A stretch of DNA of 64,000 nt from Kallotenue papyrolyticum (GCF_000526415.1 NZ_JAGA01000002.1:578001-642000), one strand, 5' to 3'; shown: positions 43,898 through 53,063, numbered from the stretch's first letter. Notes: generated by a model not told the origin, from the letters alone. Numbers and translations are program-made.

Positions 43898-44794
43898 ATG
43901 TATCCGCCGGATGATCGCTACCTGATCTATCGCCTCTTCGGATTTCTGACGATTCACTGGTATGCCGTGTGTATCTTGGGCGGCGCATTGCTGGCGGCCT
44001 GGTTTGGCGCGCGGCGCGCCGCGGCGCGCGGTCATAACCCAGAGCACGCCTGGAATATTTTGACGCTGGGCCTGATCACCAGCATCATCGGCGCGCGCGC
44101 CTGGTATGTGTTTTTCGAGTGGGAGCGCTTTGCCGCGCGGCGCGATCAGTATGCCAGCGTCTGGCGCTGGCTGATCTTCGATGTGATCAATCCTGCGACC
44201 GGCGGCATTGCGATCCAGGGCGCGATCATCGGCGCACTCTTGGGACTGTATATCTACGCGCGGCGGCATGCCCTGCCCTTTTTGGAGTGGGCCGATATCG
44301 GCGCGCCCTGTATGTTGATCGGTCAGGCGATCGGCCGCTGGGGCAACTTCTTCAACCAGGAAGCCTATGGCCGACCGATGGCGCAGCCGCAGCCCTGGGG
44401 CTTGCGCATCGATGCCGAATTTCGCAACCTGCCCGAATATCAGGACCTGACGCGTTACCCGGTGGAGACCACCCGCTTCCATCCCACGTTTTTGTATGAA
44501 TCGTTCTGGAATACAGGGGCGTTGATCGCCCTGTTATGGCTCGAGCGTCGCTTGCGCGGCTGGCTGCGTCCTGGCGATGTGGCACTGCTCTACGGCATCC
44601 TCTACTCGATTGGGCGCTTCTTTATCGAGGGTCTGCGCACCGACAGTTTGTGCATCGGCGCGCCGGGCGGCGAGTGCGTGGGTGGGTTGCGCGCGGCACA
44701 GGTGGTTGCGCTGCTGACGATCGCGCTGTGCGGTGCGATCTTTACGGTGCGTCACCTGCGCCGTTCGCCGGCGGCCCGGCCTGCGCCGCGCTGA
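43898..44794 (+). CDS. lgt: Prolipoprotein diacylglyceryl transferase
   Basis: Transfers diacylglycerol from phosphatidylglycerol to the lipobox cysteine, the first step in lipoprotein maturation. Seven membrane segments and the signature GQAIGRWGNFFNQEAYGRP, with FHPTFLYESFWN and GRFFIEGLRTDSL. 298 residues. The AGGAG site is about 13 bases upstream of the ATG, wider than usual. Several lipoproteins in this window are its likely clients. Confidence 0.95.
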   Translation: MYPPDDRYLIYRLFGFLTIHWYAVCILGGALLAAWFGARRAAARGHNPEHAWNILTLGLITSIIGARAWYVFFEWERFAARRDQYASVWRWLIFDVINPATGGIAIQGAIIGALLGLYIYARRHALPFLEWADIGAPCMLIGQAIGRWGNFFNQEAYGRPMAQPQPWGLRIDAEFRNLPEYQDLTRYPVETTRFHPTFLYESFWNTGALIALLWLERRLRGWLRPGDVALLYGILYSIGRFFIEGLRTDSLCIGAPGGECVGGLRAAQVVALLTIALCGAIFTVRHLRRSPAARPAPR

Positions 44795-44803
44795 GCGCGC
44801 GCG

Positions 44804-46129
44804 TTACGCGTCGCAGATGTCGTCCAGCGCCCGCGCGAAGGCGGCAACCGTCGCCTCGATGTCCGCGACGCTATGCACGGCGGAGACAAAGGCGCTCTTG
44901 CCGCGCATCAGGTCCACGCCATGGTTGATCATCGCTAGGCGGAAGCGATGCATCAGCCGCGCGTCGCCGCCGCGTTTGAGTACGGCGACCGGCAGATCGG
45001 ACGGTAGTTCGCCGGGCGGGAAGTCGCCGGCGCCCAACACCCAGTGCGCCAGCGAGGCATCGCCATAGACGGCACAGCCACGCAGATTGCGACGTTGCAG
45101 AACGGCATTACATCCGGCGATCAGCCGCTGGGCCTGCTGCGCAGCCGTCTGCTGAGGTGCGCCGCTGGCCGCCAGCTCCAGCATGGCGATGCCCGCCGCA
45201 GCCGAGAGCGGATTGGCGTTGAAGGTGCCCTGATGGATGATCTTGGCGGTGCGGTTCCAGGTCTCATCACCAAAGGCCAGATGACGCATGATCGCGGCGC
45301 GACCACCGACGGCGCCTCCGGGCAGCCCACCGGCCACGATTTTGGCCAGTGTGGTCAGATCGGCGGCGATGCCGGCGCGTTGCTGCACGCCGCCCGGCGC
45401 GACGCGGAAGCCGGTTACAACTTCGTCGCAGATCAGCAGCACGCTGTGCGCCGAGGTCAGCCGGCGTACTTCGCGTACGAAGCTGTCGGGCAAGGGCTGC
45501 GTGCCGTAGCTAGCGCCGCTTGGCTCTAGGACTAGCGCGGCGATGTCGTCGCGCGCGCGGAGTGTCGCCTCCAGCGCAGCGAGTGACGTCGGCAGTACCA
45601 GCAGGTGCGCGCGGAGTGGCGGCAGAATACCCGGCGGAGCAGCGTCGGGCGTGTCGGGCGCGATCAGATCGTGCCAGCCGTGGAAGTGGCCCTCGAAGCG
45701 GATGATCGTGGGCTTGCCGGTGAAGGCGCGCGCCAGGCGCAGCGCCAGCAGGGTTGCTTCAGTCCCCGAAGCGGTAAAGCGCACCTGTTCGATGGCGGGA
45801 AAGCAGCGCTTGATCGCCTCGGCCCAGGCGATCTCCAGGGCATGATTGGCGCCGTAGTGCGTGCCGCGCGCCATCTGTTGCTGCACAGCAGCGACGATCG
45901 CCGGGTGGCTGTGCCCCAGCAGCAGCGCGCCATGGCCCTGCCAGTAGTCGATCAGCCGATTGCCATCGACATCCCATTTGTACGCGCCGGCGGCGTGGTC
46001 GATCGCCAGCGGGAAGGGCTGCAGGTAGCGACCATCATGCGTCACGCCGCTGGGGAAGTGCTTCAGCGCCTGTTCATAGAGCGCGGCTGAGCGCGGATGC
46101 AGTTCACGATAGCGCGCTTCAAGTGACAT
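44804..46129 (-). CDS. Class III aminotransferase, glutamate-1-semialdehyde aminomutase-like
   Basis: PLP enzyme of fold type I. PLP-lysine K263 in LAKIVAGGLPGG, with DEVVTGFR, FTASGTEATLLALRLARA, GHFHGWHD and GTFNANPL, all close to HemL. HemL makes 5-aminolevulinate from glutamate semialdehyde; paralogues act on other substrates, and no other haem genes are nearby, so I leave the symbol empty. 441 residues. The ATG at 46129 has GAGGAG 4 bases upstream; an ATG at 46153 overlapping the previous stop is possible. Confidence 0.82.
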   Translation of the reverse strand: MSLEARYRELHPRSAALYEQALKHFPSGVTHDGRYLQPFPLAIDHAAGAYKWDVDGNRLIDYWQGHGALLLGHSHPAIVAAVQQQMARGTHYGANHALEIAWAEAIKRCFPAIEQVRFTASGTEATLLALRLARAFTGKPTIIRFEGHFHGWHDLIAPDTPDAAPPGILPPLRAHLLVLPTSLAALEATLRARDDIAALVLEPSGASYGTQPLPDSFVREVRRLTSAHSVLLICDEVVTGFRVAPGGVQQRAGIAADLTTLAKIVAGGLPGGAVGGRAAIMRHLAFGDETWNRTAKIIHQGTFNANPLSAAAGIAMLELAASGAPQQTAAQQAQRLIAGCNAVLQRRNLRGCAVYGDASLAHWVLGAGDFPPGELPSDLPVAVLKRGGDARLMHRFRLAMINHGVDLMRGKSAFVSAVHSVADIEATVAAFARALDDICDA

Positions 46130-46149
46130 CGAGCTCCTCGGTTGGTTGT

Positions 46150-46878
46150 TCAACGTCCGAAGGCCAGGCGTTCCGCCAGCGGCGCGGGCAGGCCGGCTGC
46201 GCGCATCAGGCGTTGGGTAGCCTGCACATCATACGCTACGCGCTGAAAGCGCACCGTGCCTTGCTCGGTATCCCACAGCGCATAGGCGGCGCGCGGATCC
46301 CCGTCGCGTGGTTGCCCGACGCTGCCGGGATTGAGGATGTAACGAGCGTCGGCGCTGAGCTGCAGGGTCTCGCCCGCGCGGGCGAGGCGAAATTCCAGGC
46401 TGCCGTCCTCGCGCGCCAGAAAGATGGTCGCAAGGTGCGAATGGCCGACCCAGCAGATCGGCGTGCTGAAGTGAGCCAGATTGGCGCGACCGGTGGCCGG
46501 ATCGAGCAGGTATTCCCACACCGGATCGCGGGGCGTGCCGTGCGCCAGGGTGGCGTTGGGCAGATCCAGCCGCGCCGGCAGCGCCTCCAGATAGGCGCGC
46601 AATTCAGGTTCGAGCTGGCGATGGTTCCACTCGTTGGCGATGCGTGCCAGCGGGTTGAAATCGGCCAGCGAGATCAGCCCCAGACTGGCCAGATCGTGGT
46701 TGCCGGTCAAGGCGTGCGTAGCCCGCTCGCGCACCAGGCGCAGGCAGCGATTAGGTTCTGGTCCGTAGCCGATCGTGTCGCCCAGGCACCATAATTCATC
46801 GTAGGGCGGCAGCGCCTCCAGCACAGCATCCAGCGCAACCGCATTGGAGTGGATATCGGAGATCAAGACGATACGCAT
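46150..46878 (-). CDS. Metallophosphoesterase (YfcE/MJ0936-like)
   Basis: Dinuclear metal phosphoesterase: D8-x-H10 (ISDIHSN), GDTIGYG (D34), GNHD (59-62), a later HG, and GHSH. These calcineurin-like enzymes act on phosphodiesters or phosphoproteins; the substrate is unknown. 242 residues. It abuts the aminotransferase gene and may be co-transcribed with it. The upstream region shares a palindromic -10 region with the divergent gene. Confidence 0.85.
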   Translation of the reverse strand: MRIVLISDIHSNAVALDAVLEALPPYDELWCLGDTIGYGPEPNRCLRLVRERATHALTGNHDLASLGLISLADFNPLARIANEWNHRQLEPELRAYLEALPARLDLPNATLAHGTPRDPVWEYLLDPATGRANLAHFSTPICWVGHSHLATIFLAREDGSLEFRLARAGETLQLSADARYILNPGSVGQPRDGDPRAAYALWDTEQGTVRFQRVAYDVQATQRLMRAAGLPAPLAERLAFGR

Positions 46879-46893
46879 ACGCGTCTCTTTCTT

Positions 46894-46927
46894 TTGACGC
46901 AGCCCGAAGCGTCCTCTATACTAGAGG
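46894..46927 (+). promoter_or_regulatory. Promoter with palindrome over the -10 box
   Basis: TTGACG (46894-46899), a 17-base spacer and TATACT (46917-46922). The palindrome CCTCTA-tac-TAGAGG (46913-46927) covers the -10 and also offers TATAGA on the minus strand for the phosphoesterase gene, so it may be a shared operator or a divergent promoter. Confidence 0.65.
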
Positions 46928-46946
46928 CTGGCCAAAGGTGCGACAC

Positions 46947-47960
46947 GTGAACGAACGCTCCCACTGCCCGTACGTAGGATTGCGCCAGAATCGTGCGATC
47001 CGCTTCGCGACGCCGACGCCCGAGCATCGCTGTTACGTCAGCGGCGAAGCGCAGGAGATCCCTGTCGATCAGCGCGAGTTTTGTTTGAGCAGCAACCATC
47101 GGGCCTGCCCATTATACACGGGCCGGTGGAGCCCAACAATGGCGGCTGCCGGCGCGAGCGCTGGCGCGCTAGTCCTGCCGCAGCCCGCCAGCCGTAGGCG
47201 CGTTCTGCGCCGCCGCGAGCCGGCGTTGCTGTTCACCTTTATGGCCATGGCCGGCCTGTTCCTGCTGACGCTGGTCTGGCTGGCGATCTACGTCGCCTAC
47301 CGCAACGGTGCCCTGCCGCTGCCGGCGCCCACGGTCACGTCCACGCCCACGGCCGCACCAACGGCGACGCCCACAGCAACACCGACCGCTACCGCTACGG
47401 CCACGGCGACACCGACCGCTACTGCCACGGCCAGCCCGACGGCCACGCCCGCGAGTACGCCCACGGTCACGGCGCCGCCGGCGACATTCACGCCCGCGCC
47501 GCCGGTATTCCTGCCGCCGTTGCCAACGCCTACGCCGGTGATCATCTATGTGCCCTATCCGGTAACGGTGACGCCCGCGCCCACGCTCGTGCCAACTGAG
47601 GCGCCCACGCTCGCGCCAACTGAGGCGCCCACGCTCGCGCCAACTGAGGAGCCCACGCTCGTGCCAACTGAGGCGCCCACGCTCGCGCCAACTGAGGCGC
47701 CCACGCCGCTACCGACGCCCGCACCTGAACCCAGCGCGCCACCCAGCGACGCGCCTCAGCCGACGGTGACGGGCGCGACCACCATGCCACCGACGACCAT
47801 CAGCGTGCCGACCAGTGTCTCCGGCGCTGTGACGCCGACCTCTGGGCCCGAGGCGCCCACGCCGCTAGCGGAACCGCTGCCGACGGCCACGCCCGTGGCG
47901 CCACCGGTCTCGGGCGGCGCGCCCGCGCCCTCGTTGCTCGGCGTGCAGCCGGTGCGGTGA
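46947..47960 (+). CDS. CPYxGL cysteine-motif membrane protein with Thr/Pro repeat tail
   Basis: An N-terminal module of about 60 residues has C-P-Y-x-G-L, then HRC, EFCL and CPLY (four Cys and one or two His in zinc- or cluster-like spacing). I have seen the same pattern in Chloroflexota surface proteins, where it has no name that I know. One membrane helix follows (about 89-120), then about 200 residues of Thr/Pro-rich sequence with five eight-residue repeats. The Cys module would be cytoplasmic. The GTG at 46947 has AAAGGTG 6 bases upstream. It converges on mnmG. Confidence 0.68.
   Translation: MNERSHCPYVGLRQNRAIRFATPTPEHRCYVSGEAQEIPVDQREFCLSSNHRACPLYTGRWSPTMAAAGASAGALVLPQPASRRRVLRRREPALLFTFMAMAGLFLLTLVWLAIYVAYRNGALPLPAPTVTSTPTAAPTATPTATPTATATATATPTATATASPTATPASTPTVTAPPATFTPAPPVFLPPLPTPTPVIIYVPYPVTVTPAPTLVPTEAPTLAPTEAPTLAPTEEPTLVPTEAPTLAPTEAPTPLPTPAPEPSAPPSDAPQPTVTGATTMPPTTISVPTSVSGAVTPTSGPEAPTPLAEPLPTATPVAPPVSGGAPAPSLLGVQPVR
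47579..47699. repeat. Five tandem 24-bp coding repeats
   Basis: Units of GCGCCCACGCTCGCGCCAAC plus TGAG, encoding APTLAPTE with few changes, inside the extracellular tail of the preceding protein. Confidence 0.9.
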
Positions 47961-48019
47961 GGGCGAGCCGGCATGGACAGCAACGTGTCGGGGAGCGACA
48001 TAACCGGCAGCGCAGCCGC

Positions 48020-48041
48020 GCATGGCGCGCCATAGCCATGC
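48020..48041. terminator. Hairpin between convergent genes
   Basis: GCATGGC (48020-48026) and GCCATGC (48035-48041) around 8 bases, with further imperfect pairing outside, in the 113-base gap before the mnmG stop. Confidence 0.5.
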
Positions 48042-48073
48042 TGCCGCGCCGGGGCCACAGGAGCAGCCCGCTC

Positions 48074-50053
48074 TCAGGCGGAGCTTGGTTCGCAGGGCAT
48101 GTTCTGCTGATCTAGATGCTGCCGCTCCAGATAGACCAGCAGCACGGCGATATCGGCGGGGTTGATCCCCGCCAGACGCGCGGCTTGGCCCAATGTTGCC
48201 GGCCGGAAGCGCTGCAGCACCTGCCGCGCTTCGTGGCGCAGACCCGGGATCGCCATCACGTCCAGGGTTTCCGGAAGGCGACGTTGCTCCATTTTGCGCA
48301 CGCGCTCAGCCGCTTTGAGCTCTTTCTCGATGTAGCCGCTGTACTTGGTCTCGATCTCGACCTGCTCGCCGACATAGGGCGCAAGCTCAGGCAGATCGAG
48401 CGCCGCGCGCAGCGCTTCATAGCGCACATCGGGACGCGCCAGCACGATCTCGGCGCTACACACCTGGCTGATCGGCCCGATGCCCGCCTGGGCCAGGCGC
48501 GCGTTGGTCTCCGCGCTCGGTGTCAGGCGCAGGCCCTGCAGGTAGCGCCTGGTCTGTGCCGTCTGTTCGCGCTTGCGCTCGACGATGGCCATGCGCGTCG
48601 CATCGATCAGCCCCAGCTCGTAGCCGCGTGGTGTCAGACGCAGATCGGCGTTGTCTGAGCGCAGCAGCAGGCGGTGCTCGGCGCGCGAGGTGAACATGCG
48701 ATAGGGCTCGCGAATCTCCTTGGTCACCAGATCGTCGATCAGCACACCGATGTAGGCTTCGTCGCGGCGCAGGATGAAGGCCGGTCGTCCCTGGACCTTC
48801 AGCGCGGCGTTGATGCCGGCGATCAGTCCTTGCGCGGCAGCCTCCTCATAGCCGGTGGTGCCGTTGATCTGCCCGGCCAGGAACAACCCGGGCAGGCGCT
48901 TAGTCTCCAGCGTCGCCAGGATCTCGCCGGTGGCCACCGCATCGTACTCGATCGCGTAGCCCACGCGCATAATCTCGGCATGGCGCAGCGCCGGGATCGA
49001 GCGCACCATCTGCCACTGCACATCCTCCGGCAGCGAGGTGTTGCAGCCCTGGAGGTAGACTTCGCCGGTGAGCCAGCCCTCCGGTTCCAGAAAGAAACCG
49101 TGGCGCTCCTTGTCGGCGAAGCGCACAATCTTGTCCTCGATCGAAGGGCAGTAGCGCGGCCCGATGCCCTCGATCACCCCCGAAAAGAGCGGCGCGCGGT
49201 GCAGGTTGTTGCGAATGATCCGGTGCGTCTCCGGCGTGGAATAGACTAGGTAGCAGGGCAACTGCGGCCGCCAGCCGTCCAGGTAGGGCGCCGGAAAGAC
49301 CGGATTGGGCCGGTCGTGCAGAAAGGTCGGCACGCGCGGTGGCTCATCATAGTAAAAGCCGAAGTGGAGTGGCCGTTCACTGCCCGGCTGCAGCTCGGTC
49401 TGGCTGAAGTCGATCGTGCGTGCGTCGATGCGTGGCGGCGTGCCGGTTTTGAGCCGCACCAACGGAAAACCGAGTTGATGCAGATCCTCGCCCAGCGCAA
49501 TTGCCGCGGCTTCGCCGGCACGGCCCGCCGACCAGCGAGCCTCACCGGTGATCGCGCGCCCGCGCAGAAACGTCCCGGTGGTCAGCACCAGCGCGCGGCC
49601 ACGGAAGCGCCAGCCGGTATGCGTCACCACCGCGAAGCGGGCCACGGCGCCGTCGGCTGCATCCCGATCGTAGGCGATGCGTTCGACCAGCGCCTGCTTG
49701 AGATCGAGGTTGGGCGTGCGCTCCAGCGCTTCTTTCATACGCTGCGCGTAGAGCCGCTTGTCACACTGCGCGCGCAACGCCTGCACCGCCGGTCCCTTGG
49801 AGTCGTTGAGCAGGCGAATCTGGATAAACGTCTCATCGGTGATGCGGCCCATCAGTCCGCCCAGGGCGTCGATCTCGCGCACGATATGACCCTTGGCCGG
49901 CCCGCCGATGGACGGGTTGCACGACATGTGCGCCAGTTTATCCAGATCAATGGTCAGCAACAGCGTGCGGCAGCCCATGCGCGCCGCGGCATGCGCCGCC
50001 TCGCAGCCGGCATGCCCCGCTCCAACCACAATCACATCATAGACGGTTTCCAT
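48074..50053 (-). CDS. mnmG: tRNA uridine-5-carboxymethylaminomethyl modification enzyme MnmG
   Basis: FAD enzyme that, with MnmE, modifies U34 in certain tRNAs. FAD motif VVGAGHAGCEAA, the conserved MSCNPSIGGPAKGH and RYCPSIEDKI segments with the catalytic cysteines, and a C-terminal KYSGYIEKE helical domain. 659 residues. The -10 box TACAAT ends only 8 bases before the ATG and no ribosome site exists, so the mRNA is probably leaderless or nearly so. Last gene of the recO-bPH2-pnp-CAP run, with its own promoter. Confidence 0.96.
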   Translation of the reverse strand: METVYDVIVVGAGHAGCEAAHAAARMGCRTLLLTIDLDKLAHMSCNPSIGGPAKGHIVREIDALGGLMGRITDETFIQIRLLNDSKGPAVQALRAQCDKRLYAQRMKEALERTPNLDLKQALVERIAYDRDAADGAVARFAVVTHTGWRFRGRALVLTTGTFLRGRAITGEARWSAGRAGEAAAIALGEDLHQLGFPLVRLKTGTPPRIDARTIDFSQTELQPGSERPLHFGFYYDEPPRVPTFLHDRPNPVFPAPYLDGWRPQLPCYLVYSTPETHRIIRNNLHRAPLFSGVIEGIGPRYCPSIEDKIVRFADKERHGFFLEPEGWLTGEVYLQGCNTSLPEDVQWQMVRSIPALRHAEIMRVGYAIEYDAVATGEILATLETKRLPGLFLAGQINGTTGYEEAAAQGLIAGINAALKVQGRPAFILRRDEAYIGVLIDDLVTKEIREPYRMFTSRAEHRLLLRSDNADLRLTPRGYELGLIDATRMAIVERKREQTAQTRRYLQGLRLTPSAETNARLAQAGIGPISQVCSAEIVLARPDVRYEALRAALDLPELAPYVGEQVEIETKYSGYIEKELKAAERVRKMEQRRLPETLDVMAIPGLRHEARQVLQRFRPATLGQAARLAGINPADIAVLLVYLERQHLDQQNMPCEPSSA

Positions 50054-50061
50054 AACATGAC

Positions 50062-50091
50062 ATTGTACCGCACCAGCCCGCGCCGCGACAA
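50062..50091 (-). promoter_or_regulatory. Promoter of mnmG (near-leaderless)
   Basis: Minus strand TTGTCG (50091-50086), an 18-base spacer and TACAAT (50067-50062). Predicted start near 50055, two bases before the ATG. Confidence 0.6.
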
Positions 50092-50094
50092 TCG

Positions 50095-50670
50095 CTAGGG
50101 CGCGGGCTCGGCCAGCACAACGACCCAATAGCGGATGCCGCTCTCGGTTGCGGCCATGCCGATGCCGAGATCCTGGTACAGGCAGTTGCTGATCTCGCGG
50201 CGCTGGCGCCCGTCCAGCGGCTCGCTCATCCAGGCGGCAGTTAGCGCCGCCGGGGGCTCGCGGCCAACGGCGATCAGCTCGGCGCTGCGCCGCGCGGTGT
50301 AGCCGTGCCGCTGGAGGCGTTGGTCGAGGGTTGAGCCGTCGGCGCTGCGGTGGCTGACTTCACGCCGCCGAGCGATCTCGGCGGCGTGGTGCTGGGCGAC
50401 GTCGTTGAGGCGTGCATCGAGTGCGAGGGGCGGACAGCGCTCGTGCGCGCGCGCCTGGTTGAGCGCCTCCAGGAGCTGGGTGTGGGCCACCGGCAGCGTG
50501 GCGGTGGGCGCGCCGGCAGGGCTGACGGGCGCTGCACGCGGGCTGGCGCTGCGCGCGGAGGGCCAGGCGTCCGGCTGCTGGCGAGCGGGCGTGATGCTCG
50601 GCTGGGGCCGGGTGGGCGCACAGCCGCTCAACACCGACAGGAGCATCAGGCCCGCGATGCGGCGGTGCAT
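50095..50670 (-). CDS. CAP/SCP-domain lipoprotein
   Basis: Lipobox LSGC at about residue 17, a Pro/Ser/Ala linker, then a CAP (cysteine-rich secretory protein-type) domain: LLEALNQARAHERCPPLALD, LNDVAQHHAAEIARR, VSHRSADGSTLDQRL and ISNCLYQDLGIGMAA. Bacterial CAP proteins are extracellular and mostly of unknown role. 191 residues. Strong ribosome site GGGAGGAG. It starts 29 bases after pnp. Confidence 0.85.
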   Translation of the reverse strand: MHRRIAGLMLLSVLSGCAPTRPQPSITPARQQPDAWPSARSASPRAAPVSPAGAPTATLPVAHTQLLEALNQARAHERCPPLALDARLNDVAQHHAAEIARRREVSHRSADGSTLDQRLQRHGYTARRSAELIAVGREPPAALTAAWMSEPLDGRQRREISNCLYQDLGIGMAATESGIRYWVVVLAEPAP

Positions 50671-50699
50671 GCCGCTCCTCCCTAGGGCACAGCGCGCCG

Positions 50700-51590
50700 C
50701 TAGCCCGGCGTCGTCGCGCTCAGGCGGCGCAGCAGGCGCTTGATCAACGCTGTGAACTGTGGCTTGATCGCTTCGCCGGCAGCCAACACTTCCTCATGAT
50801 TGGCCGGCGGCGCGTCGGGCGTGGCGATGTTGGAGATCATCGACAGGCCCAGCACGCGCATGCCGCCGTGGCGCGCCACGATCACTTCGGGAACGGTGGA
50901 CATGCCGACGGCATCCGCGCCCAGGTGCTGCAACAGGCGCAGCTCGGCGGGTGTTTCAAACGAGGGTCCTGCCAGAAAGGCGTACACGCCGTCGTGCATG
51001 CGCAGCCCGATCTCAGCAGCCAGCGCGTGCGCCAGTGCGCCCAGCTCCGCGTCGTAGGCGTCGGTCATGGCCGGAAAGCGTGGCCCCAGCCGCGGATCGT
51101 TGGGCCCCCGCAGCGGATGGTGACCGGCCATGCCGGGCAGGTTGATATGATCGACAATGCGCATTAGGTCACCGACGCGCCAATCGGGGCGCAGACCGCC
51201 GGCCGCATTGGTCACGATCAGTGTGTGCGCGCCGAGCGCCTGCATGACGCGCACCGGAAAGGTGGTTTGCTCCAGCGTATAGCCTTCGTAGAAGTGGAAG
51301 CGGCCGCGCATCACCACCACTGGGCAGCCGTCGAGGTGGCCGAGCACCAGCTCGCCGCGATGGCCTTCGACGGTGGAGTGCGGAAAAAAGGGAATGGTGC
51401 TATAGGGCAGCGTTGCGCTCGTGGCCATATCATCCGCCAGCGCGCTCAGCCCCGAGCCCAGAATTAGCCCGATTGCCGGGCGCAGATCGGTGGCCTGGCG
51501 AATCGCGAGCACCGCCTGCTGAATGCGCTCATAGAGCTCGGGCACGGTAGGTTGGCTTGGTTGCGCCATAGGTTTGCCGTCCTTGGGCAT
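50700..51590 (-). CDS. pnp: Purine nucleoside phosphorylase
   Basis: Trimeric PNP family: phosphorolysis of inosine and guanosine to base and ribose 1-phosphate. Motifs IGLILGSGLSALAD, HSTVEGHRGELVLG, MRGRFHFYEGY, TNAAGGL, AGPSFETPAELR, GADAVGMSTVPEVIVA and SMISNIATP. 296 residues from the ATG at 51590, which overlaps the upstream stop as TGATG; an ATG at 51569 with AAGGA about 10 bases upstream is an alternative (289 residues). With apt at 62.3 kb it serves purine salvage. Confidence 0.93.
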   Translation of the reverse strand: MPKDGKPMAQPSQPTVPELYERIQQAVLAIRQATDLRPAIGLILGSGLSALADDMATSATLPYSTIPFFPHSTVEGHRGELVLGHLDGCPVVVMRGRFHFYEGYTLEQTTFPVRVMQALGAHTLIVTNAAGGLRPDWRVGDLMRIVDHINLPGMAGHHPLRGPNDPRLGPRFPAMTDAYDAELGALAHALAAEIGLRMHDGVYAFLAGPSFETPAELRLLQHLGADAVGMSTVPEVIVARHGGMRVLGLSMISNIATPDAPPANHEEVLAAGEAIKPQFTALIKRLLRRLSATTPG

Positions 51591-52228
51591 CAGATGCGTG
51601 ACAGGAGTTCGCGCTTTTGGGCTTCAAACTCGGCAGCTGAGAGGATACCACGATCGCGCAAGGCTGCCAGTTGTTCCAGCAGGGCCGAAATATCGCGTGG
51701 AGCGGTGTAGGATCCAACTGCGCGGGTGTCAAAATAGCTCTGATAGCGCTGACGAGCGCGTTCCAAGGCCATAACAAAGTGCTGCGGATGTTCAATCGAC
51801 GGCAGCTGCAGCCTGCCCGGAGCCGCAGCGGTGACCAGTTCAATATCGGCAAAGTTCAGCAGACGTCCCAAGGGTGTGCGGTGGAGGCGGGGCTCGACGA
51901 TGGCTTCGAGTGATACATCGTCAACGCTTGGAAGCACGCCCTGTATCCGGACCACACGCCGGTCGGTGATCAGCACCCGGCTGCGTCGCCAGCGCAAGAC
52001 CTCCGCGATCGCGCTGACGCCGACGCTGATGCTGAGCGTGGCAACGCTGAAATACACCAGCTCGTGCGACAGTTCTGGGAAGGCCAGCGGCACAATCCAG
52101 CCGGCCATGTTGAGTAGCACCAGCAGTACTAGGTCGGCAACCAGGTGGATCAGTGGAAAACACCAGTGCTGACGCGCCTGTGCGAGCAACTCTTCGTTGT
52201 CTCCCAGCAGTTGGTGAATGGCGTTCAT
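51590..52228 (-). CDS. Membrane protein with bacterial PH and SHOCT domains
   Basis: Two N-terminal membrane helices (LIHLVADLVLLVLLNMAGWIV and LVYFSVATLSISVGVSAIAEV), a bPH_2-type domain (SRVLITDRRVVRIQGVLP, LEAIVEPRLHRTPLGRLLNFAD) and a C-terminal SHOCT helix pair (ISALLEQLAALRDRGILSAA). 212 residues. The ATG at 52228 has AGGAG 6 bases upstream. It lies 25 bases after recO and overlaps pnp by one base. Confidence 0.82.
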   Translation of the reverse strand: MNAIHQLLGDNEELLAQARQHWCFPLIHLVADLVLLVLLNMAGWIVPLAFPELSHELVYFSVATLSISVGVSAIAEVLRWRRSRVLITDRRVVRIQGVLPSVDDVSLEAIVEPRLHRTPLGRLLNFADIELVTAAAPGRLQLPSIEHPQHFVMALERARQRYQSYFDTRAVGSYTAPRDISALLEQLAALRDRGILSAAEFEAQKRELLSRI

Positions 52229-52253
52229 AGGCGACTCCTGGCAAGCGTCAGCG

Positions 52254-53030
52254 TCAGGCCGCTTCATCGGTGAAGCGTATAGCGTCCAAAAAGGCCAGTG
52301 ATTTCAGATCGCGCTCCAGCAGTGGGCGCAGCGTGGCGCGCAACAGGTGTTCCAGTTCGCGTCGTAACGGCGCCGAGAGACGTTGGAGCTGGTCGATCTC
52401 GGTGATCGGGATGCGTTGCAGGAGGCGCAGGGCTTTGAAGGCCGGCAGGCTGATCGCTAGTGCGTGAGGCTCGCGTGGCGCGCACTGTGGGCACAGCATG
52501 CCACCTCCACCGGGACTCCAGCGCTCGGCTGCTTCGGTGAGCGCCGCCTGGCAATGGGCGCAGTGGAAGAGATACGGACGGTAGCCGAGGTGCCCCAACA
52601 GGTGCAGTTCGAAGTAGCGTGCCACCAAATCGAGGGCCGATGAGCGATCCAGAGCGGCCAGCGTTGCGGTGAGCAGGTCGTACAGCGGGCGATGCTCTTC
52701 CTCCTCGGCCGTCAGCCGATCCAGCAGCTCGGCGACGTAGTAGGCATAGGAGAGGCGCGCAAGCTCCTCGTGCAACGTGCGATAGGCATCGATCACCTGC
52801 GCATCGGTGACGATGTCCAGGTTGCGACCTGTGGCCAGTTGCAGCTCAACGCGGTTGAAGAGTTCAACGTGGCCGGCGCGGCGGCTGGAGGTTTTGCGCG
52901 CGCCCTTGGCGATCACGCGGCGCTTGCCGAAGCGCTGCGTCCAGAGCGTCAGAATGCGATCAGCCTCGCCGACGTCGCTGCGGCGGATGATCACCGCTTC
53001 GGTTCGATAGATGCGCTCGCGCCCGGACAT
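52254..53030 (-). CDS. recO: DNA repair protein RecO
   Basis: Loads RecA with RecR at single-strand gaps. N-terminal OB fold (YRTEAVIIRRSDVGEADRILTL, KGARKTSSRRAGHVELFN), a helical domain and the zinc finger CAHC...CPQC. 258 residues. Promoter -10 TATAAT at 53069-53064. First gene of the run ending at mnmG. Confidence 0.92.
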   Translation of the reverse strand: MSGRERIYRTEAVIIRRSDVGEADRILTLWTQRFGKRRVIAKGARKTSSRRAGHVELFNRVELQLATGRNLDIVTDAQVIDAYRTLHEELARLSYAYYVAELLDRLTAEEEEHRPLYDLLTATLAALDRSSALDLVARYFELHLLGHLGYRPYLFHCAHCQAALTEAAERWSPGGGGMLCPQCAPREPHALAISLPAFKALRLLQRIPITEIDQLQRLSAPLRRELEHLLRATLRPLLERDLKSLAFLDAIRFTDEAA

Positions 53031-53063
53031 GCCGGTGACGGTCCTTTCTGTGCTTCACACCGG

